DNA of 20,784 nt from Cruorifilaria tuberocauda (GCA_013365365.1 JABVXU010000781.1:1-20784); one strand, 5' to 3'. Positions 1-9,134 are shown, numbered from the stretch's first letter. Made by a program: numbers and translations. The notes: generated by a model from the sequence alone, not told the origin.

Positions 1-60
1 TATGAAATAAAATAATAATAACATAATGTTATATTAATTATTGTATTAATTTGTATTATT

Positions 61-67
61 TCAAGAT
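61..67 (+). promoter_or_regulatory. Possible spliced-leader (trans-splice) acceptor of pno-1
   Basis: A TTATTTCAAG sequence ends at 65, two bases before the predicted PNO1 ATG at 68. Upstream, bases 1-60 are almost pure A/T, as expected of a nematode outron. A short distance between a 3' splice site and the ATG is typical of SL trans-spliced nematode mRNAs. The same AG could instead be an ordinary cis acceptor of an upstream exon outside the window, which would make the N terminus longer. This is inference from motif and position only. Confidence 0.4.
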
Positions 68-3000
68 ATGGAAGGATTGATTGTTGAAGCTGATTTACCG
101 ATGGAGGCAGTCGAAGATAATGAAATGCCAGACTTGATAGAAACAGTCAATATAAATCTTGCCACCTTGTCTGGTGAGGTGCAAAACGGAGGTATCCCTT
201 CATCAGATGAGCAATTTAATGTGGTGAGCATACTTTGTTGATGAATTTGAAATATTGCTTTCAAGTTTTATAATTCAGTTAATGTATCCTCGTATTCGAT
301 AAGATTTTTCAGTAAGCATTAACTTTTTTTAACGATTCATTTTATGTCGTGTCGTTTGAGTGCGGCAGGCATTTTCTTTTTCTGCTAATTCCTCGTTAAA
401 TAATGAGGAAATTGTTGGAAGGTTGCCAGAAATTTTATACTTTGCCTATCTTTCGATTTGTTTTTTAAGCAAAATATAATGCTTACCATAATATTTCTAA
501 ATAATGTAGAAGGATATTTTAGTAGAGATATATTATTGAAAAATTAGGGCTAAAGAAATAGTGAAAGAAATGAAATAAGATATATTACTAGATAAGTATA
601 TTAAAATATGCTAACTAAAGGCTTTTCAAATGTTCCCTGTTTAAAATTAAGAGTTTAGAGGATTATTAAGAATGTGAAAGAGGAGTAGCGTGAGATGACA
701 TAAAGAGGTGGAAAGGATGGTCCCCGTTGCACTGTGAAAGAGTATGCACTCATTTCGAAATGTTCACTTTTTCGTTTTTTACCAAAGTGCACTTTCCGCA
801 ACACAACACAAAGTGTTATAGCGATACACGCAACTGTTGCGTTTTATCGCCATCAATCGCATAAAAATGCGTCGGTTAAATTTTATTGCTTTTGGTATAT
901 TTTTGCAATTGGTTTTGCAAAAAAGAATGTTGGAAAGGAAGACCTACCGCATTGAAACATTAGACACAGACTCTAATGCTACTCATATATAATATTACTT
1001 CTTTCTCTTCCTCCCTTTCCTTCTCCTTCTGTGGACTTTCAATACAGGCGGATAGAAAGCAAAAATGCCATTAAAAATTTTTTTTTCGCTCAAATGGTCG
1101 GTAGCTTTTCACTGTGTTCTTTGTTTAATATCTATCTATGTAAATGTTTTATTCTATAGCATTTGAAAAAAAGTGAGATTTTCTTTGGTTAAAGACCGCA
1201 CGCAACCAGTAAATAATACTTGTAATAAATTAAGTTTGCTATGGGAAATGAGGAAGATGAGATCAAAGAAGTAATATAGTAAATTGCTTTTCATATTTCA
1301 TAATTAACTGCTTTTAATAAATTTCATTCTCTATGGTTGACTAATAAATTCTTCATTCATCCTTCTTTTCCTTAATTTATGTACAGAAACAACCGGATGC
1401 CAGTGAATAATTTCCTCTCATCACTGTTCATTGCTTGCTTATTTGAATCGATCATTACTATTATATTCGTCCTTGTAATCTGCTGATTGATTGTGTCATT
1501 TTTCCAACAATGAATCAATTTTTTGAACTTACCAAAATTTGTTCCTAGATGTCCGGCAACGCTAATTCAGACACCCTATTTTCTTTTTCCCATTTTCCTC
1601 TTTCTTTATTACAAGTTTTAAGAAATTTTCCTTTTGCTATGACCTTCAGTCAATATATATTAAATTTCATTAACTTCCATCAATCAGCACCTCATATCGC
1701 CAATTTTCACATATATAGTTCATTGCAGTTACAATTAATTAAACAGCGGATTACGTATAATAGCAAAGATGATAACGAATTTCAGCATTTCTTCAAACTT
1801 TCTTGCACTATCATATATTGTCTCTTTCTAGTTTAATATATTGTATCTATCGAAAAGTGATGTTTTTCAGAAAGGTTTTGTAAAATTTCCATCTATGATT
1901 TTCCATAAGTTTGGCTGATTTCGTCGTTATTCCTCCCATTGTTCCTCTTTAGGTACGAAAGAGGAAAAGGAATCATGATAATCAAGTGGTATTAGACGAA
2001 CTTCAAACTAATGCTACAAAACAAACACAGCAAAAGAAACATAGGAGTGTAATAAAGAGTGAAATACGTAAAGTTCCAGTACCACCACATCGTTATTCAC
2101 CACTGAAAGAGCATTGGACAAAAATTGTTTTCCCAGTTGTCAAACAATTACATCTGCAAATAAGGTACATCTGTGTCTATGCTAATATTTCTGCTGAACT
2201 TTGAATTATATTAAATTTTTTTTCCTAGAGAAATAGAAATTGGTATTTTGTATAGTAATCATGATTATACAATTTTTCCATGTTCGATATTTCCATACGA
2301 AATATATATTGCCTAAAAAATTTTTTCCCCACCTTTGTTCTTTTAACATAATAATTATTCCTCGAAATTTTCATTTTAATTCTTGCTCATAATTCATTTG
2401 ATAATGAGTGAATAAAATATAAATTACAGTAGGTCTTGTTGAAGACATTCGTTCTTATGATTGCATTTTATTTTTTTACCAATAAACATAAAATTTTTTT
2501 CATAGGTTTAATCTGAAATCGCGAAATGTGGAAATTCGTACATCCAACGAGACCGATGATCCTACACATTTACAAAAGGTTAGTTGCTTTTACATGTTAT
2601 ATTGAGTAGAAAAGTTGCTTATTTGAGAAACGTGATTATATATATGTGTGTTTTCAGGCTGAGGATTTCATTCGTGCTTTCGTTTTGGGTTTCGATGTTG
2701 ATGACGCGTTGGCGCTAATTAGGCTGGATCATTTATTTTTAGAAAGTTTCGAAATTAATGATGTTAAGCCACTGAAGGGAGAGCATTTGTCACGAGCTAT
2801 CGGACGAATTGCTGGAAAAGACGGACGAACTAAATTTACGATTGAAAATATAACTAAGGTTTAGTAATTTTAATAAAACTGTAAATAATAATAATTGCTG
2901 CGGTAATTTGGCCATTGATTTTAATATCTGGGAAGGATTTCGTAAGCTTGATATTCATTTGTAACTTAACTGAAATTGTGTTACAGACCCGTATTGTGCT

Positions 3001-3303
3001 TGCCAATAGCAAAATTCATCTACTTGGTGCTTACCAAAATATTCGAATAGCCAGGAATGCAATCTCTTCTTTGATTATGGGTATTCTCTTTTCTCTTTTA
3101 AAAATGTTTACGTTTCATTGCAAGATACTGAGGAAAGAAATCCATTAAATCAGACGTCAAAAAAGTGGTTTCTTGATTAGCCTTGATCTTCAACTTTGAA
3201 GTAAATACTGAAATATAATGCAAATTATGTTTTAGGTAGCCCGCCATCAAAAGTATACGGTAATTTGCGGAATCTGGCCAGTCGAGCAAGCGAACGCTTA
3301 TAA
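68..3303 (+). CDS. pno-1: PNO1/Dim2: KH-domain 40S ribosomal subunit assembly factor (partner of NOB1)
   Basis: Six exons: 68-223, 1953-2164, 2506-2578, 2658-2858, 2987-3080, 3236-3303 (stop TAA 3301-3303), giving 267 aa. Human PNO1 is about 252 aa, so this is full size. All introns are GT-AG and phases agree. The acidic N terminus ([14 protein letters not shown]) is unconserved. Exon 2 carries the family motif [17 protein letters not shown] (about residues 91-107). Exon 4 (residues 148-214) reads [40 protein letters not shown] and GRIAGKDG (196-203), the KH domain's GxxG loop region; the human protein has GKGG where this one has GKDG. The C terminus [20 protein letters not shown] is also conserved. 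PNO1 acts in nucleolar and late cytoplasmic pre-40S particles, binding pre-rRNA near the 18S 3' end and positioning the NOB1 nuclease. Identity is near certain. The exact start is less so: exon 1 is short, unconserved and 1.7 kb from exon 2. Confidence 0.93.
224..1952 (+). other. pno-1 intron 1 (1.73 kb)
   Basis: The donor is GTGAGC at 224 and the acceptor TTTAG ends at 1952. It is far longer than the other four introns of this gene (341, 79, 128 and 155 bp). Open frames inside it (for example 734-955 and 1549-1836) have no coding character. The middle, about 720-960, is less AT-rich and packed with short palindromes (see separate entry). A CTTTC/CTTCC-rich pyrimidine patch lies at about 1000-1035. 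Nothing else is recognisable. Confidence 0.8.
751..872. repeat. Cluster of four short palindromes/hairpins
   Basis: In 122 bp there are two perfect 12-bp palindromes, CATTTCGAAATG (751-762) and AAAGTGCACTTT (784-795). There is a stem at 821-850 with arms GCGATA..ACGCAA and TTGCGT..TATCGC around CTG, and a small hairpin CGCAT-AAAA-ATGCG (859-872). The segment is visibly more G+C-rich than the rest of the intron. It may be a degenerate mobile-element fragment or a regulatory cluster; no target-site duplication or transposase remnant was seen. Confidence 0.5.
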
Positions 3304-3579
3304 TTTTGTGTTATTTTTCTATTAATCTGTTTCTTTACCTTTCGATTTGTTATATAAAAGTTTATTAAATTCATTTGATTAAAAAACTTAAGAAACTGAG
3401 TTTCTGAATTCTGAAATGCTAAACAGGGAATGACATCATCAACAAAGAATCAGTGATAAAACAAACGATTATATTATAGACGCTAGAGCACGTCAGACGA
3501 AAAAGCATGGACTAACTTTTACCAGTTTTACATTTTTGCATTTAAAATCTCAAGCGAGATGCCCAATGCTTTGTTTTTA

Positions 3580-3600
3580 AATAAAAGTCAGTAAAATAAA
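3580..3600 (+). terminator. Candidate polyadenylation signals of pno-1
   Basis: Two AATAAA hexamers, at 3580-3585 and 3595-3600, lie about 280-300 nt after the pno-1 stop on the coding strand. A nearer variant, ATTAAA at 3364-3369, would give a 3' UTR of only about 80 nt. In DNA this AT-rich such hexamers arise by chance, so only a 3' end read would choose between them. Confidence 0.3.
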
Positions 3601-4012
3601 GAATCTGGTTTTCAAAATTTTATTAATTCACTTGAAAAAGCATTAGGGCATTTGCTTTGTTTATTGGCTTGAGAAGAGGCCAGTTTGGCTCGATTTCTTA
3701 CAAAAACAATTCAGTGGAACAAGAGATAGGCTAATAGATTTATTGATGTTAGAGGATTTGTTCAAGTTATAATCTTGATTTAGGGAAATCTTGTTGCCTA
3801 TCCTTCGTCGTACTTAGAAAGAAGCCACAAATAAAACGAGTAAATTAAAAAATATATTCAATAAAATGAAATCTGGCCAAAGAATATTGAAACAAATGAT
3901 GATAATAAGATTAATTAAACAACTATCAGTGGAGAGAAACTATCACTTATATGTATAATGCTGTGGCACAAATTATACACTAAAACTAATTTATAGATTA
4001 ATATATTGATAA

Positions 4013-4018
4013 TTTAAT
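4013..4018 (-). terminator. Candidate polyadenylation signal of mab-3 (ATTAAA)
   Basis: ATTAAA reads on the minus strand 39 nt beyond the mab-3 stop codon, in an AT-rich stretch. A canonical AATAAA lies at 3744-3739 on the same strand, about 310 nt past the stop. The choice between them cannot be made from sequence. Confidence 0.25.
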
Positions 4019-4056
4019 TATTTAGATATAATAATATATGATAAAAAATCTTTTTC

Positions 4057-5518
4057 TTATGGTGCTGATAGAAATGGTAATGTTGGCGCATACGGTAACA
4101 TAGGAGAAAACTGGAACGGTATTGGATTCATCATATGATGATAATTTAGTGACATAAAACGTAAATCGATATTATCCATTGGTGAAATAAACCTGAAATA
4201 TCCTCCGAAAATAAATAAGAATTAGTAATGGTGGATTATTTATTTAATTTTAACTGTCAACGATTATCGCTACCTGATAGGATTATATTTTTAAATGATG
4301 TTCATGATGACAGATGAATTTTTTTCTTTCTTAATTTATATGATCAATATATTACATCTGTTGAATTGAATAAACTTTTTAATTTATTTAATAGATAAAA
4401 CTATGCTTAAATACATTTTTATCTTTACTATCTACCTATAATTGCTTTTCAATTAAAAGTTGATGAATTTGTTGAAGTATTTGATATTTTATTTTAATCA
4501 ATGATTATAAATCATCTTCCCTCTCTCTCTCTCTCTCTTTTATGTCAATTTTGATTGTTGCAAGCTGAAATTTGAAGACTTACATTGGCGGTGGCGGTAA
4601 AATAGCGGTTGGTTGGAAGATTATTGGGACTGGTGGTCTAGGTTCCATAATTTGTGCTTTTGGAAATACCGGTAGAAGTGGTGGTACACGTACTGGTTCT
4701 TTTATTTTTCTCATATTATCTGGTATTGTAAATCGTTCTGAAAGAAATAAATCTTAATAATTGGTAAATTTAAGATATATTAATCAAGCTTAATATTTAA
4801 ATTTTAAACTGATAATGTATTTCATTTCTTAAAAGTTCTAATTGAATTATTTCATCGCTCTATTCAATCATTCCTTAAATGATAAATTATTAAAACCTTG
4901 TTCAATTACTGAATTCGATTGCTCCATAATAAAATTGTTTGTAGCGATGTTTGTTGTTGTTGTTGTTGTTGTTGTTATTGTTGTTGCTGTTGTTGTTATT
5001 GTTGTTGGTGTTGTTGTTGTTGTTGTTGTTGTTATTGTTGCCGCAAGAGTTGCAGTAACAGCAGCAGCAGCAGCATTAAGCTGAGCTTTTCGTTGCTTCT
5101 GTTGATCTCGTCGTAGTTTTATTTGACGAGCCATAAGTGTTCGACGATTTTCAACCAAACCACACTAAATGTAATTTTTAAATTCTATCATCTTTTCCAA
5201 TCCATATATTAAACAGTAAATAATTTCAAATTTAAAAGACAAATGAAAAATTAAAAATTAAATAGAAAATAAACAAAATTCAATCTCTCTTTAATCTTCT
5301 GATCTGCTTTGCAGTCTAAATCTTCTGATCTGATTTGCAGTTTATATCTTTTGATCTGATTGCAGTACGGATTCCATTAAAAGTTTTCTCATTCTATTCT
5401 GCTAATTTCGAATAAATCTTCAGATTCATTATCTTTCATTCTCAATTTAAATTTATAAAATAACAAATTTCAAACCTAATATTATAATTTTTGTTTTTTT
5501 TTCTTTTGCTTAAATTTG

Positions 5519-5558
<40 letters not shown>

Positions 5559-8500
5559 TTGTACTGAATTAATAATTCGGTAAATGAAATTTCGGTAAAT
5601 TAAATTTTACGCTCTTCCTTCTCATTCAACAGTTGATTTCATCAAGCGATAATGATAATGAATGATAAAAGAGGCGAACCAGATGACAACCACACTTCAA
5701 AAATGGACATTGCGCTTTTTTATGTCCTCTCAGCGGTTGTTTATTGCCATGTGCGGAACATAATGCGCATTTCGGATCACGTATCTTTTTACCCGTTGTT
5801 GAACGATTTGCTGCATGATTGGGATCTAATCGTCGCAAACTTAACATATTATTCAATCGTCGTCGCTCTTCCACCATATGACAATCGGAACATTCGCAAT
5901 TCGCATATCTAAATTCAAATTATTTGCTTACTTCAAGTTAAGTTAATTTTCATACTTTAAAATCTAGGAATTTTCTTGAAAAATTGCTGGCGAATAGAGG
6001 ATCGATGAAATCGATGAATTCTACTGAATAAAAAATTCTATTTAGAATGTGATATCAGGATGATATGATAAATAAATATATCATAAGATAATGATAAGTA
6101 AACAATGTGACAATTCTACAACAAGTTAGTTAGAAGCAGACGGAAAATCTTTTACGCTTTTTAATATTGTATTTAAGGATTGAATTTAATCACAAAGATA
6201 CCTCAAAAGATTTTGAAAGAGATAAGAAAGAAAAAATTACATAATTCCTCTTTCAATTTAAATTAATGTCTTTTAAAAAAAAAAATCAAAAAGGAGAAGG
6301 TTAGGAAAAGAGAAACAAAAATAAACGTCGATAACGTGCTCGCAAAAAGGTTTGTGTCCCTTTCGAGGATGTTCCTGAGCATGATTTAAGCATCGTTGAC
6401 AAAAATATCGTTTTTGATCATCTTCATTTACTGGTTCTGGACGTGGCGTAAAAGCGACAACATCAACTTCTTCCGGTGTACTACACAATGAATAACCACC
6501 GGAACTGCTATTTCGACTGCTTCCGGGTGATGTACCTAAAAGTATACTAATAAAAACTAGCTCATCTTCATTTTTGAAGATATCTAAGTGAATTTTAGGC
6601 GGAATGCTTAGAAATTTTATGTCTATTGGAAAATTTGTCCAATATTTTTTTAGCAAATTTAAAAAACATGTATAAACAACAATTCTTGATTTAAATATAT
6701 ATTTCAGAAAAAGGTTTATTTTGAATTGTGTATAATTTTTGTATTAACAAATCAACAAAATGTTTGTGCAAAAGTAGCAAAGTTCATTTTTTTTTTCGAT
6801 CACTTTAGTCATGATATCTTTCAGGAAATCAAGCAAGGAGGGATGAAGGTAGGAGCGTCACTGAACAGGTACATCAACTGTTCCATTCCTGGATTTCGTT
6901 GCTTATTCCATTTTATTCAAAACAAAAAAAAAAGAGCTCAAACGATTGCTACAATTGGAATTCATTTCATTTCAGTTTATTCAGCTATCATCGCTACTGC
7001 AAATTTCTCATTAATGTTCTTTTTTAGTCTGTAGAATAGGAAAAAAAAAAGTTTAAAATAAAATAATTCAAAAATGGAAAATGATTGAAATGTAATATAC
7101 TAGTTAGTTATCATTGAAATAAGTATAAGTAAAAAATTTTCATACTATTTTTAAATTTCATTAAATTGTCTTTTCCTTCGAATTCATTGACTATTTGTCT
7201 GTTTGATCAAGAATGACAGTTTTGAAATTCAAAGTTCAATCTTACATTTTTGCAATAAAAATGCATGTAGCAAAATCCTTTAGAGCCTTTTTTTTTTTTT
7301 TTTTGGTGGTCATAGCAACGGATAAAGCATACTTGACAAAGGAACCGCCATTGGAAAAAATGAAATCTGTTGTGACAGATGTAAATCAACTTTGTCTTGA
7401 ATTTGTCTGATCATAAATTCTCGACACAATGTCCTGTTGATATTTATGGATCACCTTATTTAACTGGAAAAAAAGGAAAAGCCTTCTTCTTCTTCTAGTT
7501 ACAGCACTCTGGATATTGCATGATTTATGAATAAGCATTTAAAAAAAAAAAGAGCAAAGAAAAAAGAAATTCTTCTAAGAAGAAAAATTCGGCAACTAAA
7601 CATTCCACCAATTTTGGGAAGAAATCTAATTGCTACTGCAGGTGAAATTGTTAGGACGAGAAAGCAAGAAAAAAGTTTAAATTAAATTTAAAAAAAAAAA
7701 AAATTCTAAGATATTAACTAGTGTTGCAAAACGATGAAATTTCATTATCAATTTTATAGTTATACCATTATCATACTTAAATTATTGTATGCATTGAATT
7801 CTTACTGATTTGAAAATGAGAAGACTGATGATGTATCAGGCTGAATAAATCATTGAGATTGCTAGGCTACTGTTAGAAACCATTTATTGAGATGAACGAA
7901 TGAAATACGGATGATAGATAATAAAAATAAATCATTTATAAGATTAAATATGTGACTTTATGTTGGATACAACAACAAGTTCATTTCATATTTCCCCTGA
8001 GAACATTCTCTAAGTTTGCTCTGAACATCCTTAAAATACATTATTGTAGTTAGGATTTGAAAACTTTAAAGTAAGTAATCATAATAGAACAAAGATAATG
8101 AATCCAGAAACACTATTAATCACATGGAACTATTCATTCTATCAGATTCAGAATATTATCAACAAATATAAAGCTATTTCTATCAGTATCAGATTCAGAA
8201 TAATTCTAAATATTTGTACTTATTTGGAATTTTGAAAAAAAAAATCATTTGAAATTTCTATTTGTTTACTCGATCTAAAAGATGTAACATAGTAACATTT
8301 CACCGGTAATATCAATTAATGAACAGTACGAAATTAGTTTTTTGTATTTTAATTAGGTTAATTTGAAATTTGCGTCGATAGACAAATGCTATCAATGTTA
8401 ATTCTTCGGCGGTAACAAATTGAACTGTTAAAATTTGATTTATCTAAAAAAGCTAGATCCCCAGATTACAGTTAATTAAGCAGTACTCGAAATAAGTAAT

Positions 8501-8831
8501 TGTAAATTTGCATTCATAGAGGAAAATAAAAAACAAAATATGTAAATTTGCATGAGGAATTTTGCTATTGCTTGATTGAAATTAGAATTGAATTTATAAG
8601 TTATGCATTTGCATATTCAGGTGCTGATAAGATAATTTCATGAAATATGAATTTTATAGCAAGATTAATTAAATTATTCCTATAATTCTTTTTTCTTGTT
8701 ATATATTCTCCGAAATATTTCTTTGCCGGTAAAGAAGTATTATTAAGCTTTTTGTGGTATCATTGATATTTATTTTACAAAATTTAGCAGTTTCCTGCTG
8801 ACTAACTTTGATTATTCTCCTTTTCGTCCAT
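4057..8831 (-). CDS. mab-3: MAB-3-like transcription factor with two DM domains
   Basis: Exons on the minus strand: 8831-8807 (predicted), 6535-6340, 5908-5680, 5164-4897, 4737-4584, 4192-4057 (stop TAA 4059-4057). The coding length is 1005 nt, 335 aa; C. elegans MAB-3 is about 290 aa. DM domain 1 spans about residues 51-100: RYFCQRCLNHAQEHPRKGHK, then C73-E-Y-A-N-C78, with ligands C54, C57, H60, H69, C73, C78, C80 and C83, the full set known from Doublesex. It is followed by MVEERRRLNNMLS. DM domain 2 spans about residues 117-170: RDPKCALCSAHG and LRGHKKAQC, with C121, C124, H127, H136, C141, C146, C148 and C151, then NRRTLMARQIKLRR. An extra residue between H136 and C141 is shared with C. 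elegans MAB-3. Residues 181-221 are Ala/Thr-rich; 254-335 are proline-rich and hydrophobic (FQPTAILPPPP). DM proteins bind DNA in the minor groove; in C. elegans MAB-3 drives male differentiation and represses yolk genes. DMD-3 also has two DM domains, but the sequence fits MAB-3 better. Confidence 0.9.
4520..4538. repeat. (CT)n microsatellite in mab-3 intron 5
   Basis: A run of about 19 bp of CT dinucleotides on the plus strand, which is AG on the sense strand of mab-3. It lies about 45 bp past the intron 5 donor (GTAAGT at 4583). Confidence 0.85.
4949..5042 (-). repeat. In-frame trinucleotide repeat encoding polythreonine in mab-3 exon 4
   Basis: On the plus strand this is (GTT)n with ATT, GCT and GGT interruptions. 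The longest pure runs are 4949-4976 and 5010-5033. Read as mab-3 codons it is ACA-based threonine with single Pro, Ala and Ile interruptions, residues 195-221, just after a short alanine run. C. elegans MAB-3 has no such tract as I recall it. The repeat is a likely length polymorphism between strains; contraction or expansion would stay in frame. Confidence 0.85.
5293..5370. repeat. 26-bp tandem repeat, three copies, in mab-3 intron 3
   Basis: Three head-to-tail copies start at 5293, 5319 and about 5345, sharing ATCTTCTGATCTG followed by (C/A)TTTGCAG. The third copy has lost a base and changed TTCTG to TTTTG. No function is evident. On the plus strand each copy ends in a splice-acceptor-like TTTGCAG, but the gene here is on the minus strand. 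Confidence 0.8.
5527..5556. repeat. (GA)15 microsatellite in mab-3 intron 3
   Basis: An uninterrupted 30-bp GA/CT run lies in intron 3 of mab-3 (5679-5165), 124 bp after the donor. On the sense strand it is a polypyrimidine CT tract. Confidence 0.9.
5909..6339 (-). other. mab-3 intron 2, a predicted GC-AG intron inside DM domain 1
   Basis: The reading frame and the Cys-x4-Cys spacing of DM domain 1 (C73-E-Y-A-N-C78) can be kept only if the exon ends ...TTT TGC GA at 6340 and the intron starts with GCACGT. The acceptor is GAATTTAG, ending at 5909. The nearest GT (6335) would add two codons' worth of sequence out of phase and shift frame, losing the last four zinc ligands and both downstream domains. 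No other acceptor works, because an in-frame TAA lies just upstream of the AG. GC-AG introns are a known minority class in nematodes. Confidence 0.75.
7303..7311 (+). promoter_or_regulatory. Second TRA-1/GLI-like site in mab-3 intron 1
   Basis: TTGGTGGTC matches the TRA-1/GLI core TGGGTGGTC at 8 of 9 positions. It is preceded by a long T run, which resembles the TTTTC part of the longer TRA-1 consensus. A single 8/9 match is expected fairly often, so support is weak alone; it gains interest from the better-placed site at 9206. Confidence 0.3.
8506..8614. promoter_or_regulatory. Cluster of three POU octamers (ATTTGCAT) in mab-3 intron 1
   Basis: Perfect ATTTGCAT octamers lie at 8506-8513, 8546-8553 and 8607-8614. 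The first two sit inside an identical 13-mer, TGTAAATTTGCAT, exactly 40 bp apart. The octamer is the classic binding site of POU homeodomain proteins. The cluster lies 190-300 bp inside the predicted intron 1, a common place for nematode enhancers. A fourth octamer is at 10751-10758. Binding is inferred from motif only. Confidence 0.4.
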
Positions 8832-8835
8832 GATG

Positions 8836-8841
8836 AACAAC

Positions 8842-8874
<33 letters not shown>

Positions 8875-8877
8875 GAC
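8836..8877. repeat. (AAC)n / (GTT)n trinucleotide repeat just upstream of the mab-3 ATG
   Basis: 42 bp of AAC repeats on the plus strand (27 bp pure, then two GAC interruptions) end 4 bp from the predicted start codon. On the mab-3 sense strand it is GTT, the opposite strand orientation to the repeat in exon 4. Confidence 0.9.
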
Positions 8878-8925
8878 GGGTAGTGTTCCGAGAATTCCGA
8901 GAGAAACTATTCCACTGATACATTC

Positions 8926-8938
8926 AGTGTTGCAAAAT
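8926..8938 (+). promoter_or_regulatory. DM/MAB-3-like site near the mab-3 start
   Basis: AGTGTTGCAAAAT matches the MAB-3 in vitro consensus, recalled as AATGTTGCGA(T/A)NT, at 11 of 13 positions. It lies about 95 bp upstream of the predicted ATG, so autoregulation is conceivable. The match is moderate and could be chance. Confidence 0.25.
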
Positions 8939-9068
8939 GAATGAGAATGAAATTGAAAATACTGTTCCTTGCAGCAATGTTCATGAAATTCGAATGAGAG
9001 CAATAATAATACAATGCAGTTGAATGATTGAGGAGATAAATTTATGAAATCTTAGAGATACTTTCTTG

Positions 9069-9134
9069 CCGCGGGAATAGCTTTTGGCTGATGAGCCCGA
9101 GGAATTGATATCAGGGTATATAGAACGCGGGAAT
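9069..9134 (-). promoter_or_regulatory. Duplicated ATTCCCGCG boxes (E2F-like) flanking a TATA-like element
   Basis: CGCGGGAAT occurs at 9070-9078 and 9126-9134, 56 bp apart in the same orientation, in DNA where such G+C-rich 9-mers are rare. On the minus strand each reads ATTCCCGCG, close to the E2F core TTCCCGC. A TATATA lies between them at about 9115-9122. Promoter function is inferred. Confidence 0.35.

Larger units (their letters stand above)
3304..4056. other. Intergenic spacer between convergent pno-1 and mab-3 (3' UTRs)
   Basis: This 753-bp interval separates the two stop codons and must hold both 3' UTRs and polyadenylation sites. It is AT-rich with no open frame of note. Plus-strand signals for pno-1 are ATTAAA at 3364-3369 and AATAAA at 3580-3585 and 3595-3600. 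Minus-strand signals for mab-3 are ATTAAA at 4018-4013, about 40 nt past the stop, and AATAAA at 3744-3739. If both distal signals are used, the 3' UTRs come close to overlapping. Confidence 0.6.
6536..8806 (-). other. mab-3 intron 1 (2.27 kb, predicted)
   Basis: The predicted donor is A|GTTAGT at 8806 and the acceptor ACTTTTAG ends at 6536. The 3' boundary is firm because exon 2 needs an upstream exon ending in phase 1; the 5' boundary depends on exon 1. It holds several A/T homopolymers (for example T runs near 7289-7304), three POU-type octamers (8506-8614) and a TRA-1-like site (7303-7311). No coding exon was recognised, although 6886-6862 is a rival first exon in the right phase. Confidence 0.55.

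Noticed and set aside
734..955. 73-codon frame in pno-1 intron 1
   Set aside because: It starts at a GTG, shows no domain, and is explained by the less AT-rich palindrome island.
1549..1836. 95-codon frame starting right after TTCCTAG in pno-1 intron 1
   Set aside because: The acceptor-like sequence plus ATG is tempting as an alternative first exon, but the peptide is Phe/His/Leu-rich with no family match and no good in-frame donor to exon 2.
4842..5116. Plus-strand frames rich in Val or Cys
   Set aside because: They are antisense readings of the GTT repeat in mab-3 exon 4.
5652..5912. 86-codon plus-strand frame
   Set aside because: It is the antisense shadow of mab-3 exon 3, where the minus strand reads clear DM-domain sequence.
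6862..6886. Rival first exon of mab-3 (MEQLMYLF, donor A|GTGACG, minus strand), preceded by CCAG two bases before the ATG
   Set aside because: It also fits in phase 1 and has a possible trans-splice acceptor, but the peptide is hydrophobic, the donor is poorer and there is no promoter-like context. Kept as second choice to 8807-8831.
8699..9003. Minus-strand frames with Cys or Val runs upstream of mab-3
   Set aside because: They are GTT-repeat translations in other frames; one has an ATG (8923) but is out of frame with the DM exons.
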